Source: Pseudomonas sp. HMWF032
Lineage (GTDB): Bacteria > Pseudomonadota > Gammaproteobacteria > Pseudomonadales > Pseudomonadaceae
Direction of reading: 5' to 3'
DNA length: 64,000 nucleotides
Assembly: GCF_003060885.1 (NCBI RefSeq)
Contig: NZ_QAIG01000005.1
Coordinates: 1,363,090 to 1,427,089 of the forward strand
Below are positions 18,802-28,402 of the stretch, piece after piece (the first letter of the stretch is position 1; the number at the start of each line of letters is the position of its first letter). Made by a program: the position numbers and the translations under genes. The notes under the pieces were generated by a model that saw only the letters and a program-made list of their open reading frames with translations, did no database searches and had not been told where the DNA came from.

Positions 18802-21357
18802 ATGAAGCCCCCATCAATCCGCCTTCTCGCCAGCCTGCTGTTGATTATCGACCTGGCGCTCGTGTCGGCAGTTGAGGCCCAGCCACGCTCGGTCAAAGTG
18901 GGCGTCTACGACAACGAACCCAACTATCTTCTGGAACAGGACGGCAAACTGTCTGGGATCTTTGGCGACTTGCTCAATGAGATCGCCCAACAGGAAGGCT
19001 GGCAATTACTGCCGCAGCCCTGTGATTGGCAGCAGTGCCTGGACCAGTTGAGCAGTGGCAAGATCGATCTGTTGCCGGACGTGGCGTATGACGAAAGCCG
19101 CAATAAGGTATTCGACTTTCACACGCACCCCGCGCTGCTCAGCTGGTCGCAACTCTACAGCAGCAAGAATCTCAACCTCAGGTCGATACTCGACCTGCAT
19201 GAGAGGCGCATTGCCGTACTCAGAAGCTCAGTGCAGGCGCAATATCTGCGTGAGTTGCTCCACAGTTTCGGCCTGAAAGCCGACCTGATCGGGGTACAAA
19301 GCCTTACTCAAGGGTTCGAACTGGTCGCCAAGGGGCAAGCCGATACGGTGGCCGCCAACCAGCGCTTTGGCGACGTCCTTGCACCGAGTTACCAACTGCA
19401 CAGCGCTCCAATCATGTTCCAGCCCACCCAACTGTTTTATGCCACGCGCAAAGGACAGAACGGCGAACTGCTCGCAGCCATTGATCAGCACCTGTCCAAC
19501 TGGCAAAAATCGCCCACCTCAATCTGCTGCCAGACACTGCAACGCTGGGGAGGCGAACACAGCGCCCACCTGATCCCAGCAGCCGCATGGTGGGGGCTGG
19601 CGATTCTGCTGGCACTACTGACTGCGGCTCTGGGTGGAGCGCTGCTGCTGCGCCGCCAGGTCCGCGAGAAGACCCAGCACCTGCTGGACAGCGAACAGCG
19701 CCTGAACACCATCCTCGACAGCGTCGAAGCCTACATCTATATCAAGGATGTCCAGCTGCGCTACCAGTACGTCAATCGCAAAGTCTGCGAACTGTTTGGC
19801 CTGACCTTAAAACAGGTGATTGGTAAAACCGACGACGAGTTCTTTGACCTCGATACTGCATCCAACCTTCACGAAAACGATCGCCGCGTGCTGGAGTTGG
19901 GCGAACGGGTACACACCGAAGAAGTCAATCGCAGCCTGGACGGTGGAAACGAACATACTTTTCTCTCCATCAAATTGCCGCTGCGCGATAACCATGGCGA
20001 CATCTACGCCTTGTGCGGCATCTCCACGGACATCACCGCCCACAAGAAAAATCTGGAGAAGATCAATCAACTGGCCTTCTATGACCCGCTGACCGGCCTG
20101 CCCAACCGGCGCCTGTTGCTGGATCGCTTGCAGCAGGCACTGGCCAAGCATGCCCGCGGGCTTCAGCAGGGCGCGCTGCTGTTCATCGACCTGGATAACT
20201 TCAAATACCTCAATGACACCCTGGGACACGACGTGGGTGATCAATTGTTGCAACAGGTCGCTCTACGCTTGAGCAACCATGTACGCGCTCAGGACACCCT
20301 GGCACGCCTGGGCGGTGATGAGTTCGTGCTGATGCTGGAGGGATTGAACCTGATACCGGCGCAGGCGGTCACGCAGGTGGAATATGTCAGTAACAAGATC
20401 ATAACCGCCCTGGCGCAACCCTATAACCTGTCAGGCCACAACCATGTCAGTACCGCCAGCGTGGGCGTTACGCTGTTTCCCGGCGACCACAGCACGGTGG
20501 ATGAGGTGCTCAAACGTGCCGACCTGGCCATGTACCAGGCCAAGAGCGCCGGGCGCAATGCCGTACGCTTCTTTGACCCGCAGATGCAGGCCGCCGTAAA
20601 TGCCCGCGCCAGCCTGGAGCGCGACCTGCGACAAAGCCTGGAGGAGCAGCGGTTCATCCTGCACTACCAACCCTTCTTCAACGAGCACGGCCAATTAATC
20701 GGCGCCGAAGCGTTGGTGCGCTGGCAGCATCCCCAACGCGGCCTGGTGATGCCAGGTGACTTTATCCCCCTGGCCGAAAGCACCGGACTGATCCTGCCAC
20801 TGGGCCGTTTAATCCTGCGCCAGGCGTGCGAGCAGCTGGTGGTTTGGGCCGCTGACCCGCTGTTAAGTGAGCTGTGCCTGGCCATCAACATCAGCGCCAA
20901 ACAATTTCATCACCCTGAATTTGTCACCTATATCCGGGCGGCCCTCGAAAAGAGCGGTGCGGATCCGCTACGCCTGATACTGGAGCTGACAGAAAGCCAG
21001 CTGGTCGAGGATATCGAACCGCTGATCAGCAAAATGAGCCAGCTCAAAGCCCAAGGTATCCGCCTGGCATTGGATGACTTTGGTGCCGGCTACTCATCAC
21101 TCAATTACCTCAAACGCCTGCCTCTCGATCAGCTGAAAATTGATCGCAGTTTTGTCCAAGACCTCCTGACCGAGCCCAGCGACGCCGCCATCGTGCGCAC
21201 CATTCTGGCGCTCGGCGCCAACCTTAATTTAGCGGTCACCGCCGAAGGTGTGGAAACCCAGGCGCAATACGAAGCGCTGCTGCAAATGGGTTGCCGGCAA
21301 TTCCAGGGTTACCTGTTTGCCAAGCCGGGGCCTGCCAGTGAAATTGCACGCTCGTAG
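18802..21357 (+). CDS. Periplasmic-sensor c-di-GMP enzyme: SBP-PAS-GGDEF-EAL
   Basis: An 851-residue inner-membrane protein. After a signal peptide, residues about 30-250 form a bacterial extracellular solute-binding (SBP_bac_3) sensor. A transmembrane helix follows at about 255-283, then a PAS domain (about 300-415), a GGDEF domain and an EAL domain. The GGDEF motif is intact and carries the product-inhibition I-site RAQD five residues ahead. The EAL domain keeps EALVRW, DDFGAGYSSL, KIDRSF and AEGVET, so both synthesis and hydrolysis of c-di-GMP are chemically possible. The SBP domain suggests an amino-acid or amine ligand. It ends next to the amine-catabolic genes on the opposite strand. 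Confidence 0.93.
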   Translation: MKPPSIRLLASLLLIIDLALVSAVEAQPRSVKVGVYDNEPNYLLEQDGKLSGIFGDLLNEIAQQEGWQLLPQPCDWQQCLDQLSSGKIDLLPDVAYDESRNKVFDFHTHPALLSWSQLYSSKNLNLRSILDLHERRIAVLRSSVQAQYLRELLHSFGLKADLIGVQSLTQGFELVAKGQADTVAANQRFGDVLAPSYQLHSAPIMFQPTQLFYATRKGQNGELLAAIDQHLSNWQKSPTSICCQTLQRWGGEHSAHLIPAAAWWGLAILLALLTAALGGALLLRRQVREKTQHLLDSEQRLNTILDSVEAYIYIKDVQLRYQYVNRKVCELFGLTLKQVIGKTDDEFFDLDTASNLHENDRRVLELGERVHTEEVNRSLDGGNEHTFLSIKLPLRDNHGDIYALCGISTDITAHKKNLEKINQLAFYDPLTGLPNRRLLLDRLQQALAKHARGLQQGALLFIDLDNFKYLNDTLGHDVGDQLLQQVALRLSNHVRAQDTLARLGGDEFVLMLEGLNLIPAQAVTQVEYVSNKIITALAQPYNLSGHNHVSTASVGVTLFPGDHSTVDEVLKRADLAMYQAKSAGRNAVRFFDPQMQAAVNARASLERDLRQSLEEQRFILHYQPFFNEHGQLIGAEALVRWQHPQRGLVMPGDFIPLAESTGLILPLGRLILRQACEQLVVWAADPLLSELCLAINISAKQFHHPEFVTYIRAALEKSGADPLRLILELTESQLVEDIEPLISKMSQLKAQGIRLALDDFGAGYSSLNYLKRLPLDQLKIDRSFVQDLLTEPSDAAIVRTILALGANLNLAVTAEGVETQAQYEALLQMGCRQFQGYLFAKPGPASEIARS

Positions 21358-21412
21358 TTCTATTTCAGCCAAGATTGCCCGCTTGCCAACTCCAAGCCTC
21401 CGCCAAAACGCA

Positions 21413-23212
21413 CTAGCTCAGTTCATTGACCGCCCGCCAGGCCTGATCCACGGCCGCGTGCAGGTAAGCGTCCCAACCGGCATCGGAATTGGCGATGGCC
21501 ACCGCGCCCAAGGGCTGACGCGCCCGCTGCATCACCGCCGCACCACCGTCTGGACCATCGAACAAGGCGTTGCTGTAGTAGGAATAGCCATGCGGCCAGC
21601 GGTTGACCGTGATGGCCAGCACATCGCGCTGATGATCAAAACCACCGCCACCAAGCACGCGCTGCAACTGATCACGGATTTGCGCTTCGTAGTGGGCAAA
21701 GGTGCTGGTGTAGATCTGCATGCGCGCGGCCCGCGCCTGCGTGCGCAGGTCCGGGCCAACACCTGACGCATACGGCACATGCACCAGATGCAGGCACATG
21801 GGCTGCTCAGGATCATTCGGCGCCTGATACCCACCCAGATCCACCGGGTAATCCAGCTTCATCAGGCTGAAGGGCATGCCCGGTGCGTACACCTCCTGCA
21901 TGCCCAACTCGGCCCAACTCTGCCAATTACGAATCACCACATTGGCGTAGACCATGGGCAGTTTGACGTTCTGCGCCAACGCTTGCGCCTGAGGGGCCGG
22001 CAGGTCGCGCAGAATGTAAGGAATGAGCATGTTGTAGCAGGCCAGCACCGAATGCCTGGCGCGCACCCGGTAAAGCTGCCCCGCCTGGCTGTAGCCGATG
22101 TCCACGCCGCCCTCACGGTTGCGCACACTGACGGCGGTGCTCGACAGGCGCAGGCGCACGGCCTGCTCGGGGCGGTCCAAACGGCTGTAATCAAAGGCGG
22201 CCAGCACCACATCGTCCATGCCTTGCCCGGCGGCCACCGCCGGAATCAGGTCACGCACCAGCAGGCGGGCGACACCGGCATTGCCATCGGGGAAATGGTA
22301 GATATACGGCTCTTCTTCGCTGTCATCCTCCTCCAGGTCCAGGCCGGCAAAGCCCGGATAGCCGGCATAACGCGCGTAACTGGCCGGTAGAAAGTCGATG
22401 CGGTAGCCGTATTCGTCGCAGGAACGCTGCTGAAAGTAAGCGATGGCCTTGTCCGAAAGGCCGACATGGCGTTTGAGATAGGCGTGGTAACTCAAGCTGT
22501 CGAGGTAGGCCTCGCGCTCATCGAGCGGCAGCGCCTGCAGGTAATTCTGCTCACCCGCATACAGCGCCAGCAGGGCGGCGCGGTCGCTTTCCGGCAGCGG
22601 GAACTGGCCAATAAAACCGGCCCAGCCGGCGTCCGCATCCGGCTCGCCGACGACCAAACGGTCTTCGCCAAAAGTCTGCTGATCGAAAAACACCGCGCTG
22701 TCCAACTCGTCATACAGGCGATGCTGAAAAGCCTGATGAAAGCGCTCCAGCTTGATGCCCAGCGCCGCCAGCAAGCGCTGCACCTCGGCGCTGAAATTGG
22801 CCTTGGGCGAGTCCAACGATTCGCTGCCGCCATAGCCCAGCAGTAAACGACCGTCCACACGAAACTCGTTGCGTTTGGCATGGCCGCCAAAGTCGTCATG
22901 ATTATCCAGCAGCAGAATGCGCGCCTGCGGGTGACGTTCACGGTAAAACCAGGCGGCCGCCAAGCCGCTGATGCCGGCACCCACCACGACCAGGTCATAG
23001 TCTTCATGCTGGGGCAGGTGATCGGTGGCGAACACCTTGCGCTCCCAGCCCAGCTGATGCGCCACCTCAAAGCTGCCCACATGGCTGCCGCGCAAGCCCG
23101 TCAACGCCGGCGGATACACGCGCGACTCAGCGCGCAGAAACCGCCACGGCACCAGACCGGCGGCAATCGTCAGCGCCGCCCCGTTGAGAAAGTCGCGTCG
23201 TTTAATGCTCAT
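21413..23212 (-). CDS. Tat-exported FAD amine dehydrogenase, spermidine dehydrogenase (SpdH)-like
   Basis: 599 residues. The N terminus MSIKRRDFLNGAALTIAAG is a twin-arginine signal, and the FAD-binding motif VVVGAGISGLAAAWFY follows at about residue 80. The sequence resembles periplasmic spermidine dehydrogenase, which cleaves spermidine to 1,3-diaminopropane and 4-aminobutanal. That substrate is supported by the neighbouring polyamine-type binding protein, but no substrate residue was verified; a generic NAD(P)/FAD-binding oxidoreductase is the conservative call. It is separated from the binding-protein gene by a strong terminator. Confidence 0.72.
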   Translation of the reverse strand: MSIKRRDFLNGAALTIAAGLVPWRFLRAESRVYPPALTGLRGSHVGSFEVAHQLGWERKVFATDHLPQHEDYDLVVVGAGISGLAAAWFYRERHPQARILLLDNHDDFGGHAKRNEFRVDGRLLLGYGGSESLDSPKANFSAEVQRLLAALGIKLERFHQAFQHRLYDELDSAVFFDQQTFGEDRLVVGEPDADAGWAGFIGQFPLPESDRAALLALYAGEQNYLQALPLDEREAYLDSLSYHAYLKRHVGLSDKAIAYFQQRSCDEYGYRIDFLPASYARYAGYPGFAGLDLEEDDSEEEPYIYHFPDGNAGVARLLVRDLIPAVAAGQGMDDVVLAAFDYSRLDRPEQAVRLRLSSTAVSVRNREGGVDIGYSQAGQLYRVRARHSVLACYNMLIPYILRDLPAPQAQALAQNVKLPMVYANVVIRNWQSWAELGMQEVYAPGMPFSLMKLDYPVDLGGYQAPNDPEQPMCLHLVHVPYASGVGPDLRTQARAARMQIYTSTFAHYEAQIRDQLQRVLGGGGFDHQRDVLAITVNRWPHGYSYYSNALFDGPDGGAAVMQRARQPLGAVAIANSDAGWDAYLHAAVDQAWRAVNELS

Positions 23213-23223
23213 CTGCGCCTCAC

Positions 23224-23248
23224 AAAAAAGCCCCGTACACGACGGGGC
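23224..23248 (-). terminator. Intrinsic terminator of the polyamine-binding-protein gene
   Basis: On the minus strand, GCCCCGT / ACGGGGC with a 5-nt loop is followed by TTTTTT. It lies between the binding-protein stop and the SpdH-like start, so most transcription from the LysR side should stop before the dehydrogenase gene. Confidence 0.88.
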
Positions 23249-23280
23249 AAACTGCCTTTCATCACGCTTGGAACATCAGC

Positions 23281-24375
23281 TTAGTCGCTGTAGAGGCGAC
23301 GCCAGTATTGGGTCATGACGCGTACCGTTTTCGGCTCAATGGTGCCGGATATGTAGAAGCTCGCGATTTCCTCATCCTCAGGCGCATAGCGGCCATCTTT
23401 TATCGCACGCCCAACGGCCTGCGCCTCGCTCACCGCACTGGGGTAGCTGTTGTATTCAGACACCTGCGTGGCCACCGTGGGCTCAAGCAGGTAGTTGATC
23501 CACTGGTAGGCGGCTTCGGTATTTTTGGCATCTGCCGGAATGCCCATCATGGTGAACCAGATCGGTGTTTGCCCCCGCGGCGTGATGTAGCGGATCTGCA
23601 TGTCCAACTGGTTTTCCCGGACGATGCGATTGATCACCCCGGCATCGCCACTCCAGGCCATGGCCACGCAGATATCACCACGGGTGATCTGATCGCGGTA
23701 GGTCGAGTTGATTTGCTTGATATGCGGCCAGACCTGTTGCAGCTGAGCAAAAGCGGCCTGGTAATCCTCAACCTTGTTGCTGTTCGGATCGCGCCCCAGG
23801 TAGGCCAGCACCATGGTGAAGACGTCTTGCGGCGAATCGAGAAACGACACCCCGCACTTGGCGAGTTGGCTCACCACCTGCGGGTCGAACAACAAGGCGT
23901 GGCTGCTGAGGTCGGCGTCTTTGCCCAGAATGGCCTGCACCTTCTCCACATTGATCAAGATGCCGTTGGTGCCCCAGATAAACGGCACGCCGTGGCGATT
24001 ATCGGGATCGTGCATGTTCAGTTTTTCCAGCAACTGCGGGTCAAGGTGCACGCGGTTGGGAATCTTCGACCAATCCAGCGGCAGGTAGGCCCCGGCCTTG
24101 ATCTGCTTAGTCATGTACGACGATGACGGGTAGACCACGTCATAACCCGAATTGCCGGTGAGTAATTTGCCCTCCAGAGCGTCATCACTGTCGAGAGTGT
24201 CGTACGTCAGGCGGGTGTTGAACTGCTGGGTAAAGTTGCGCTGCAGCTCGCTGGGGATCAACTCGGACCAGTTGAGCACATTCAGCGTTTGCTCACCGGC
24301 CTGGGCTGACACCGCGTGCAGGCCACAGATCGCGATGAGGGCAAGGCCTTTTAAACGGCGAATTGTTGTTTTCAT
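23281..24375 (-). CDS. Periplasmic polyamine-binding protein (PotF/SpuD-like)
   Basis: A 364-residue ABC-type solute-binding protein with a Sec signal ending VSAQA. The N-terminal lobe LNVLNWSELIP and the segment GYDVVYPSSSYMTKQIKAG are characteristic of the PotD/PotF/SpuD/SpuE family that binds putrescine or spermidine. No ATPase or permease gene lies nearby, so it must share a transporter encoded elsewhere or serve as a sensor subunit. It is followed by a terminator and then the SpdH-like gene, and it lies downstream of the LysR gene on the same strand. Confidence 0.88.
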   Translation of the reverse strand: MKTTIRRLKGLALIAICGLHAVSAQAGEQTLNVLNWSELIPSELQRNFTQQFNTRLTYDTLDSDDALEGKLLTGNSGYDVVYPSSSYMTKQIKAGAYLPLDWSKIPNRVHLDPQLLEKLNMHDPDNRHGVPFIWGTNGILINVEKVQAILGKDADLSSHALLFDPQVVSQLAKCGVSFLDSPQDVFTMVLAYLGRDPNSNKVEDYQAAFAQLQQVWPHIKQINSTYRDQITRGDICVAMAWSGDAGVINRIVRENQLDMQIRYITPRGQTPIWFTMMGIPADAKNTEAAYQWINYLLEPTVATQVSEYNSYPSAVSEAQAVGRAIKDGRYAPEDEEIASFYISGTIEPKTVRVMTQYWRRLYSD

Positions 24376-24484
24376 GGGCGCTCTCGCAAACGGTCGTTAG
24401 GCACCACGTCAGTGGCACCCCGACCATAGAGCGCGAGCCCGCACGCAACAACATGCGATTAGGGCACCTGGCTATTAATAAAAC

Positions 24485-25372
24485 TTATACCGGAGTCGGA
24501 TTGAGTTTGCTCAGCAGCCAGAGCCGGAATGCCTTGGCCTCGGGTTTAAGACCACCGGCAGGACTGAGCAGCAGATACCCCTCCAGCGGTACTTCATGGG
24601 GCAACGGCCGAATCAGGCGCCCACTGGCCAGTTCCTCGCTGACCAGCAAAGGGTTGGTCAGCGCCACACCGGCGCCGGCCAATGCCAGGTCAATCACCTG
24701 ATCAGCACTGACATAGGACATCTCACTATTCAGGCGCACCTTGACGCCCTGCCGCTGCAACCACAGCCCCCACCAGTAACCATCGTCCTCGTGCAACAAG
24801 GGCATGCGCAGGAGGTCGCCGGGCGTATTCAGTGGCCCGTGTGCGGCCAGAAAATCCGGCGAACACACCGGAAAGATCGGCGGTTGCAGCAACACCTCGC
24901 GTGGGCCGCTGAACTCCTCACCCTCGCCAAAAGCGATGCCTAAATCCGCGCGCTCGCTGCTGACCTCGCGAAAGGACGGATTAGGCTCCAGCGCGATACA
25001 GATGCCGGGATGCAACGCACGAAACTCACCCAGATGATGGCGTAACCAGCGCCCGGCAAACCCCGGCACCACCAGCAGCCGCAGCCAACGCTGCTGTGCG
25101 CGGCTGGTCAGCTCATAGGTGGCATCGGCAATTTGCGTCAGGGCAGCGCTGATTTGTTCAAAGTAACGCCAGCCGTCTTCGGTCAGCAGCACACCGCGCG
25201 GCGTGCGCTGAAACAACGCCGTTTGCAGGCGATCCTCCAAGGTCTTCACATGCCGCCCGATGGCCGGCTGGGTGACGTGCAGCTCTTTGGCCGCGGCCAC
25301 ATAGCTGCCCAACCGGGCGGCTGCTTCAAAGGCCCGAACCGCGTTGAGTGGCGGCAATCGATTGGCGTTCAT
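24485..25372 (-). CDS. LysR-family regulator (GcvA-like)
   Basis: 295 residues with the N-terminal winged HTH (LPPLNAVRAFEAAARLGSYVAAAKELHVTQPAIGRHVKTLE) and a C-terminal effector-binding domain. The opening LPPLNAVRAFEAAAR is typical of the GcvA subgroup. The ATG is at 25372; a TTG one codon earlier is less likely. It is divergent from the DAO-family oxidase gene, and the gap holds a perfect inverted repeat, so it probably regulates the amine oxidase-aldehyde dehydrogenase genes and possibly itself. Confidence 0.9.
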   Translation of the reverse strand: MNANRLPPLNAVRAFEAAARLGSYVAAAKELHVTQPAIGRHVKTLEDRLQTALFQRTPRGVLLTEDGWRYFEQISAALTQIADATYELTSRAQQRWLRLLVVPGFAGRWLRHHLGEFRALHPGICIALEPNPSFREVSSERADLGIAFGEGEEFSGPREVLLQPPIFPVCSPDFLAAHGPLNTPGDLLRMPLLHEDDGYWWGLWLQRQGVKVRLNSEMSYVSADQVIDLALAGAGVALTNPLLVSEELASGRLIRPLPHEVPLEGYLLLSPAGGLKPEAKAFRLWLLSKLNPTPV

Positions 25373-25401
25373 CAAACCCTCAACTTGCTATTAGTTTTTT
25401 T

Positions 25402-25431
25402 AACAACCTAGCACAGAAAACGCAGGTTGTT
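25402..25431. promoter_or_regulatory. Inverted repeat AACAACCT-N14-AGGTTGTT in LysR/oxidase gap (candidate LysR site)
   Basis: A perfect 8-bp inverted repeat, 22-bp half-site spacing, in the 117-bp divergent gap between the LysR gene and the amine oxidase gene. The location is what a LysR-type regulator would use, although the T-N11-A core is not obvious. Confidence 0.5.
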
Positions 25432-25489
25432 CGCCCCGCCGGGCTTACGCATGCTGGCCCCATGCAACCGCGCAGCAGCGAAGAACGCC

Positions 25490-26836
25490 ATGAGCCAAGC
25501 CCTCTTTCATCCCAGTTTGTACGACCGCAACACCTATCATCCCAGCTACTGGGCGGCACACACCGATTTGCCGTCAGTCGGCCCACTGCCCGGGGACACC
25601 GAAGTGGAAGTGGCCATCATCGGCGGTGGCTATACCGGGCTGTCCTGCGCCCTGCACCTGCAGCGTGATCACGGCATCGCCAGCCTGGTGCTGGAAGCCG
25701 GTGCCATTGGCTGGGGGGCCAGCGGACGCAATGCCGGGTTCAATACCCTGCCGGCCTGCAAGCTGTCTGCGCTTGAGGTTTTCCAGCGCTGGCCAGAGGC
25801 CGAAGCACGGGCGTTTTTTGCCTCGCAACGGGAAGGCCAGGCACTGGTCTATGAATTGGCGGAACAAGAGGGATTTGACCTGCACGCCTGCGGTGCAGGC
25901 ATCTATCAGGTGGCGCATTCGCGCGGCGCACTGGCTGACCTGGAGGAGGAAGGCCATTGGCTGCGCAAGGCGGGCATCCCCTGCGAACGGTTGAGCCGCG
26001 AAGCCTTTGCAGAGGTCGGGCACGCAGGCCCGGATCAGTTCGGCGCGCTGTACATGCACGAAGGGGGTGGGATCAACCCGCTGGCGCTGACAGCGGGACT
26101 CGCCCAAGCAGCCCGCCGCCATGGTGCCCAGTTGTACAGCCACAGCCCCATGCAACACTGGCACAAGCAGGCCGGCTGGCATGTGCTGCACACCCCGCAT
26201 GGCCGCGTGCGCGCACGGCAGGTGGTACTCGCCACCAATGGTTACCGCGACAGCCAGGAACCGCCCTCACTGGAACAACGCGTACTGCCGGCCATCTCCA
26301 ACATCCTCGTCAGCGCACCGCTGAGTGAGGCGCAGTGGCAGGCCATAGGCCTGAGCAGCCTCAGCCCCATGTCCGACACCCGCATGCTGGTGACCTATTA
26401 CCGCCGCCTGCCGGACAACCGCTTACTGCTGGGTGCACGCAGCGACACCTGGGGCGATCCACGGCACGACGCGCGCCTGCAGCAATTGCTGCTGCATCTA
26501 CTGGCGAAGAAGTTCCCCGAGGCCGGTGCCATACCGATTGACTACTTCTGGCGCGGCTTGGTGTCACTGACCCGTAAGCGGGTGCCGAGTTGGGGCCGGG
26601 TGCCGGATGACCCCAGCGTGCTGTTCAACCTGGGCTGCTTCGGCTCGGGGGTCAATAGCATGCCCTGGCTGGGGCGCACGCTGGCCCGCGCGCTGGCCGG
26701 TTACCCGTTGAGTGCGCGCGAAGCCTGTGCGGTCTACCGTGAATTACCCGACCGACTGCCGCGCAGCCCCTGGCTGCAACGCAGCGGCCTGCAACTGGCT
26801 TATCTGCACTATGGCCTGCAAGACCGCCTGGCCTGA
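25490..26836 (+). CDS. FAD-dependent amine oxidoreductase (DAO superfamily, PuuB/PauB-like)
   Basis: A 448-residue cytosolic flavoprotein. The dinucleotide-binding motif VAIIGGGYTGLSCALHL is near residue 38, followed by GWGASGRNAGF, seen in gamma-glutamylputrescine oxidases and related enzymes. The C-terminal segment GCFGSGVNSMPWLGRTLA closes the FAD site. Family knowledge suggests oxidative deamination of a gamma-glutamylated or free polyamine to an aldehyde, which the next gene would oxidise. The ATG at 25490 was chosen; an earlier in-frame start lies inside the operator region. Confidence 0.82.
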   Translation: MSQALFHPSLYDRNTYHPSYWAAHTDLPSVGPLPGDTEVEVAIIGGGYTGLSCALHLQRDHGIASLVLEAGAIGWGASGRNAGFNTLPACKLSALEVFQRWPEAEARAFFASQREGQALVYELAEQEGFDLHACGAGIYQVAHSRGALADLEEEGHWLRKAGIPCERLSREAFAEVGHAGPDQFGALYMHEGGGINPLALTAGLAQAARRHGAQLYSHSPMQHWHKQAGWHVLHTPHGRVRARQVVLATNGYRDSQEPPSLEQRVLPAISNILVSAPLSEAQWQAIGLSSLSPMSDTRMLVTYYRRLPDNRLLLGARSDTWGDPRHDARLQQLLLHLLAKKFPEAGAIPIDYFWRGLVSLTRKRVPSWGRVPDDPSVLFNLGCFGSGVNSMPWLGRTLARALAGYPLSAREACAVYRELPDRLPRSPWLQRSGLQLAYLHYGLQDRLA

Positions 26837-26859
26837 CCCATCACATTCGAGAGAGTCCC

Positions 26860-28368
26860 ATGACCGCAACCGCCACCCTCATGCTTGAACGCTCCGCCCA
26901 GCACTTTGTCGATGGTCAGTACCTACCCGGCCACGGCGCCCGCGTGGCCATCATCGATCCGGCCACCGAGGCCGAAATCGGCTGCTATGCCGAAGCCACC
27001 GAGGCTGAAATGGATCAGGCCATCGCCTTGGCCAATCAGGCCCAAAAAGGCTGGTGGGCGCTCAGCGCATTGGAACGTGCCGACGCCTTGCACCGGGTCG
27101 CCGACCGCCTCGGTGAACTCAGCGCCCAGGTGGGCGAATGCCTGACCCGCGAGATGGGCAAACCCTACCGCGAAGCGGAATGGGAAGCCGGCGCGTCCGC
27201 CTCGGCCTTTCGCTACTACGCCGAACTGGCCCGCCAGGAACACGGCCGCGTGGCCGGCCCGGCCATCGCCGGCCAACTGCACATGACCCTCAAGGAGCCG
27301 CTGGGTACGGTGGTTTCCATCGTGCCCTACAACTTCCCGGTGCTGCTGTTCGGCTGGCAGGCCGCCGCCGCATTGGCCGCCGGCAACGCCATCATCGTCA
27401 AACCCTCGGAGCTGACCTCGCTGACCCTGCTGCTGGTCATGCAGGCCTTCGATCATCTGCCGGCCGGGCTGGTGCAATGCCTGACCGGTGGGGCCAACGT
27501 TGGCCGCCATTTGGTGGCGCACCCGCACACCCATGCCGTGGCCTTCACCGGCAGCGTGCCGGCCGGTCAGGCGGTGGCGCAGAGCGCCGCGCTGCGCTTC
27601 AAACCGGTGCTGATCGAAGCCTCCGGCAACGACCCGTTCATCGTCATGCCCTCGTCGCCGGTGGAGATCGTCGCCCGTGGCGCCGCCTTCGCCGCCTTCC
27701 TCAACTGCGGCCAGGTGTGCACCTCGGCCGAGCGTTTCTATGTGCATGAAGATGTTTACGACCGCTTCGTCAGCGCCCTGGCGACCGAGGCCCGCATGCT
27801 GCGCATCGGCAATGGCCTGGAGTGCGTGGACATCGGCCCCATGGCGTCGGCCCGTGAGCGCGCGCGGGTAGAGAACATCGTCGCCCGCGCCGTGGAACAG
27901 GGCGCGCGCATCGTCTGCGGCGGCAAGCGTCCGGCAGACCGCGAGCAGGGCTGGTTCTTCGAGCCCACCGTACTGGAAGTGAGCCACAGCATGGACATCA
28001 TGCACGGCGAGTGCTTCGGCCCACTGGCACCGGTGTGCAAGGTGCGCAGCCTGGACGAGGCCATCGCCCTGGCCAACGACTCCGAATTCGGCTTGGGTGC
28101 CAATATCTACACCGAGCGCCTTGCCGAAGCCATGCGCGCGGTGAACGAGATCGAGTCCGGCATCGTCTGGGTCAACACCCCGCTCAACGACAACGATTGC
28201 GTGCCCTTCGGCGGCCGCAAGATGACCGGCCAGGGCCGTGAACTGGGCATCGAGGGGCTGGAGCAATTCCGCCGCTCGAAGATGGTGATGATCGCCCCGC
28301 AGGCCATCGACGACCCGGAATGGTTCCCCTACCCCGATGACGAGGCCTTCCCGGCCACCCAGCAATAA
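26860..28368 (+). CDS. NAD(P)-dependent aldehyde dehydrogenase
   Basis: A 502-residue aldehyde dehydrogenase. The catalytic Cys is in NCGQVCTSAERFYV, the general-base Glu in IEASGNDPFIV and the cofactor-binding region in VSIVPYNFPVLL. The usual ELGGK motif is replaced by EASGND, a variant found in several semialdehyde dehydrogenase groups. It starts 23 bp after the oxidase, so it most likely oxidises the aminoaldehyde made by that enzyme (KauB or PuuC role). The exact substrate cannot be told. Confidence 0.88.
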   Translation: MTATATLMLERSAQHFVDGQYLPGHGARVAIIDPATEAEIGCYAEATEAEMDQAIALANQAQKGWWALSALERADALHRVADRLGELSAQVGECLTREMGKPYREAEWEAGASASAFRYYAELARQEHGRVAGPAIAGQLHMTLKEPLGTVVSIVPYNFPVLLFGWQAAAALAAGNAIIVKPSELTSLTLLLVMQAFDHLPAGLVQCLTGGANVGRHLVAHPHTHAVAFTGSVPAGQAVAQSAALRFKPVLIEASGNDPFIVMPSSPVEIVARGAAFAAFLNCGQVCTSAERFYVHEDVYDRFVSALATEARMLRIGNGLECVDIGPMASARERARVENIVARAVEQGARIVCGGKRPADREQGWFFEPTVLEVSHSMDIMHGECFGPLAPVCKVRSLDEAIALANDSEFGLGANIYTERLAEAMRAVNEIESGIVWVNTPLNDNDCVPFGGRKMTGQGRELGIEGLEQFRRSKMVMIAPQAIDDPEWFPYPDDEAFPATQQ

Positions 28369-28402
28369 CCGCCCTCGCAGGTTCACACAGGAGCCCAAGC
28401 CG

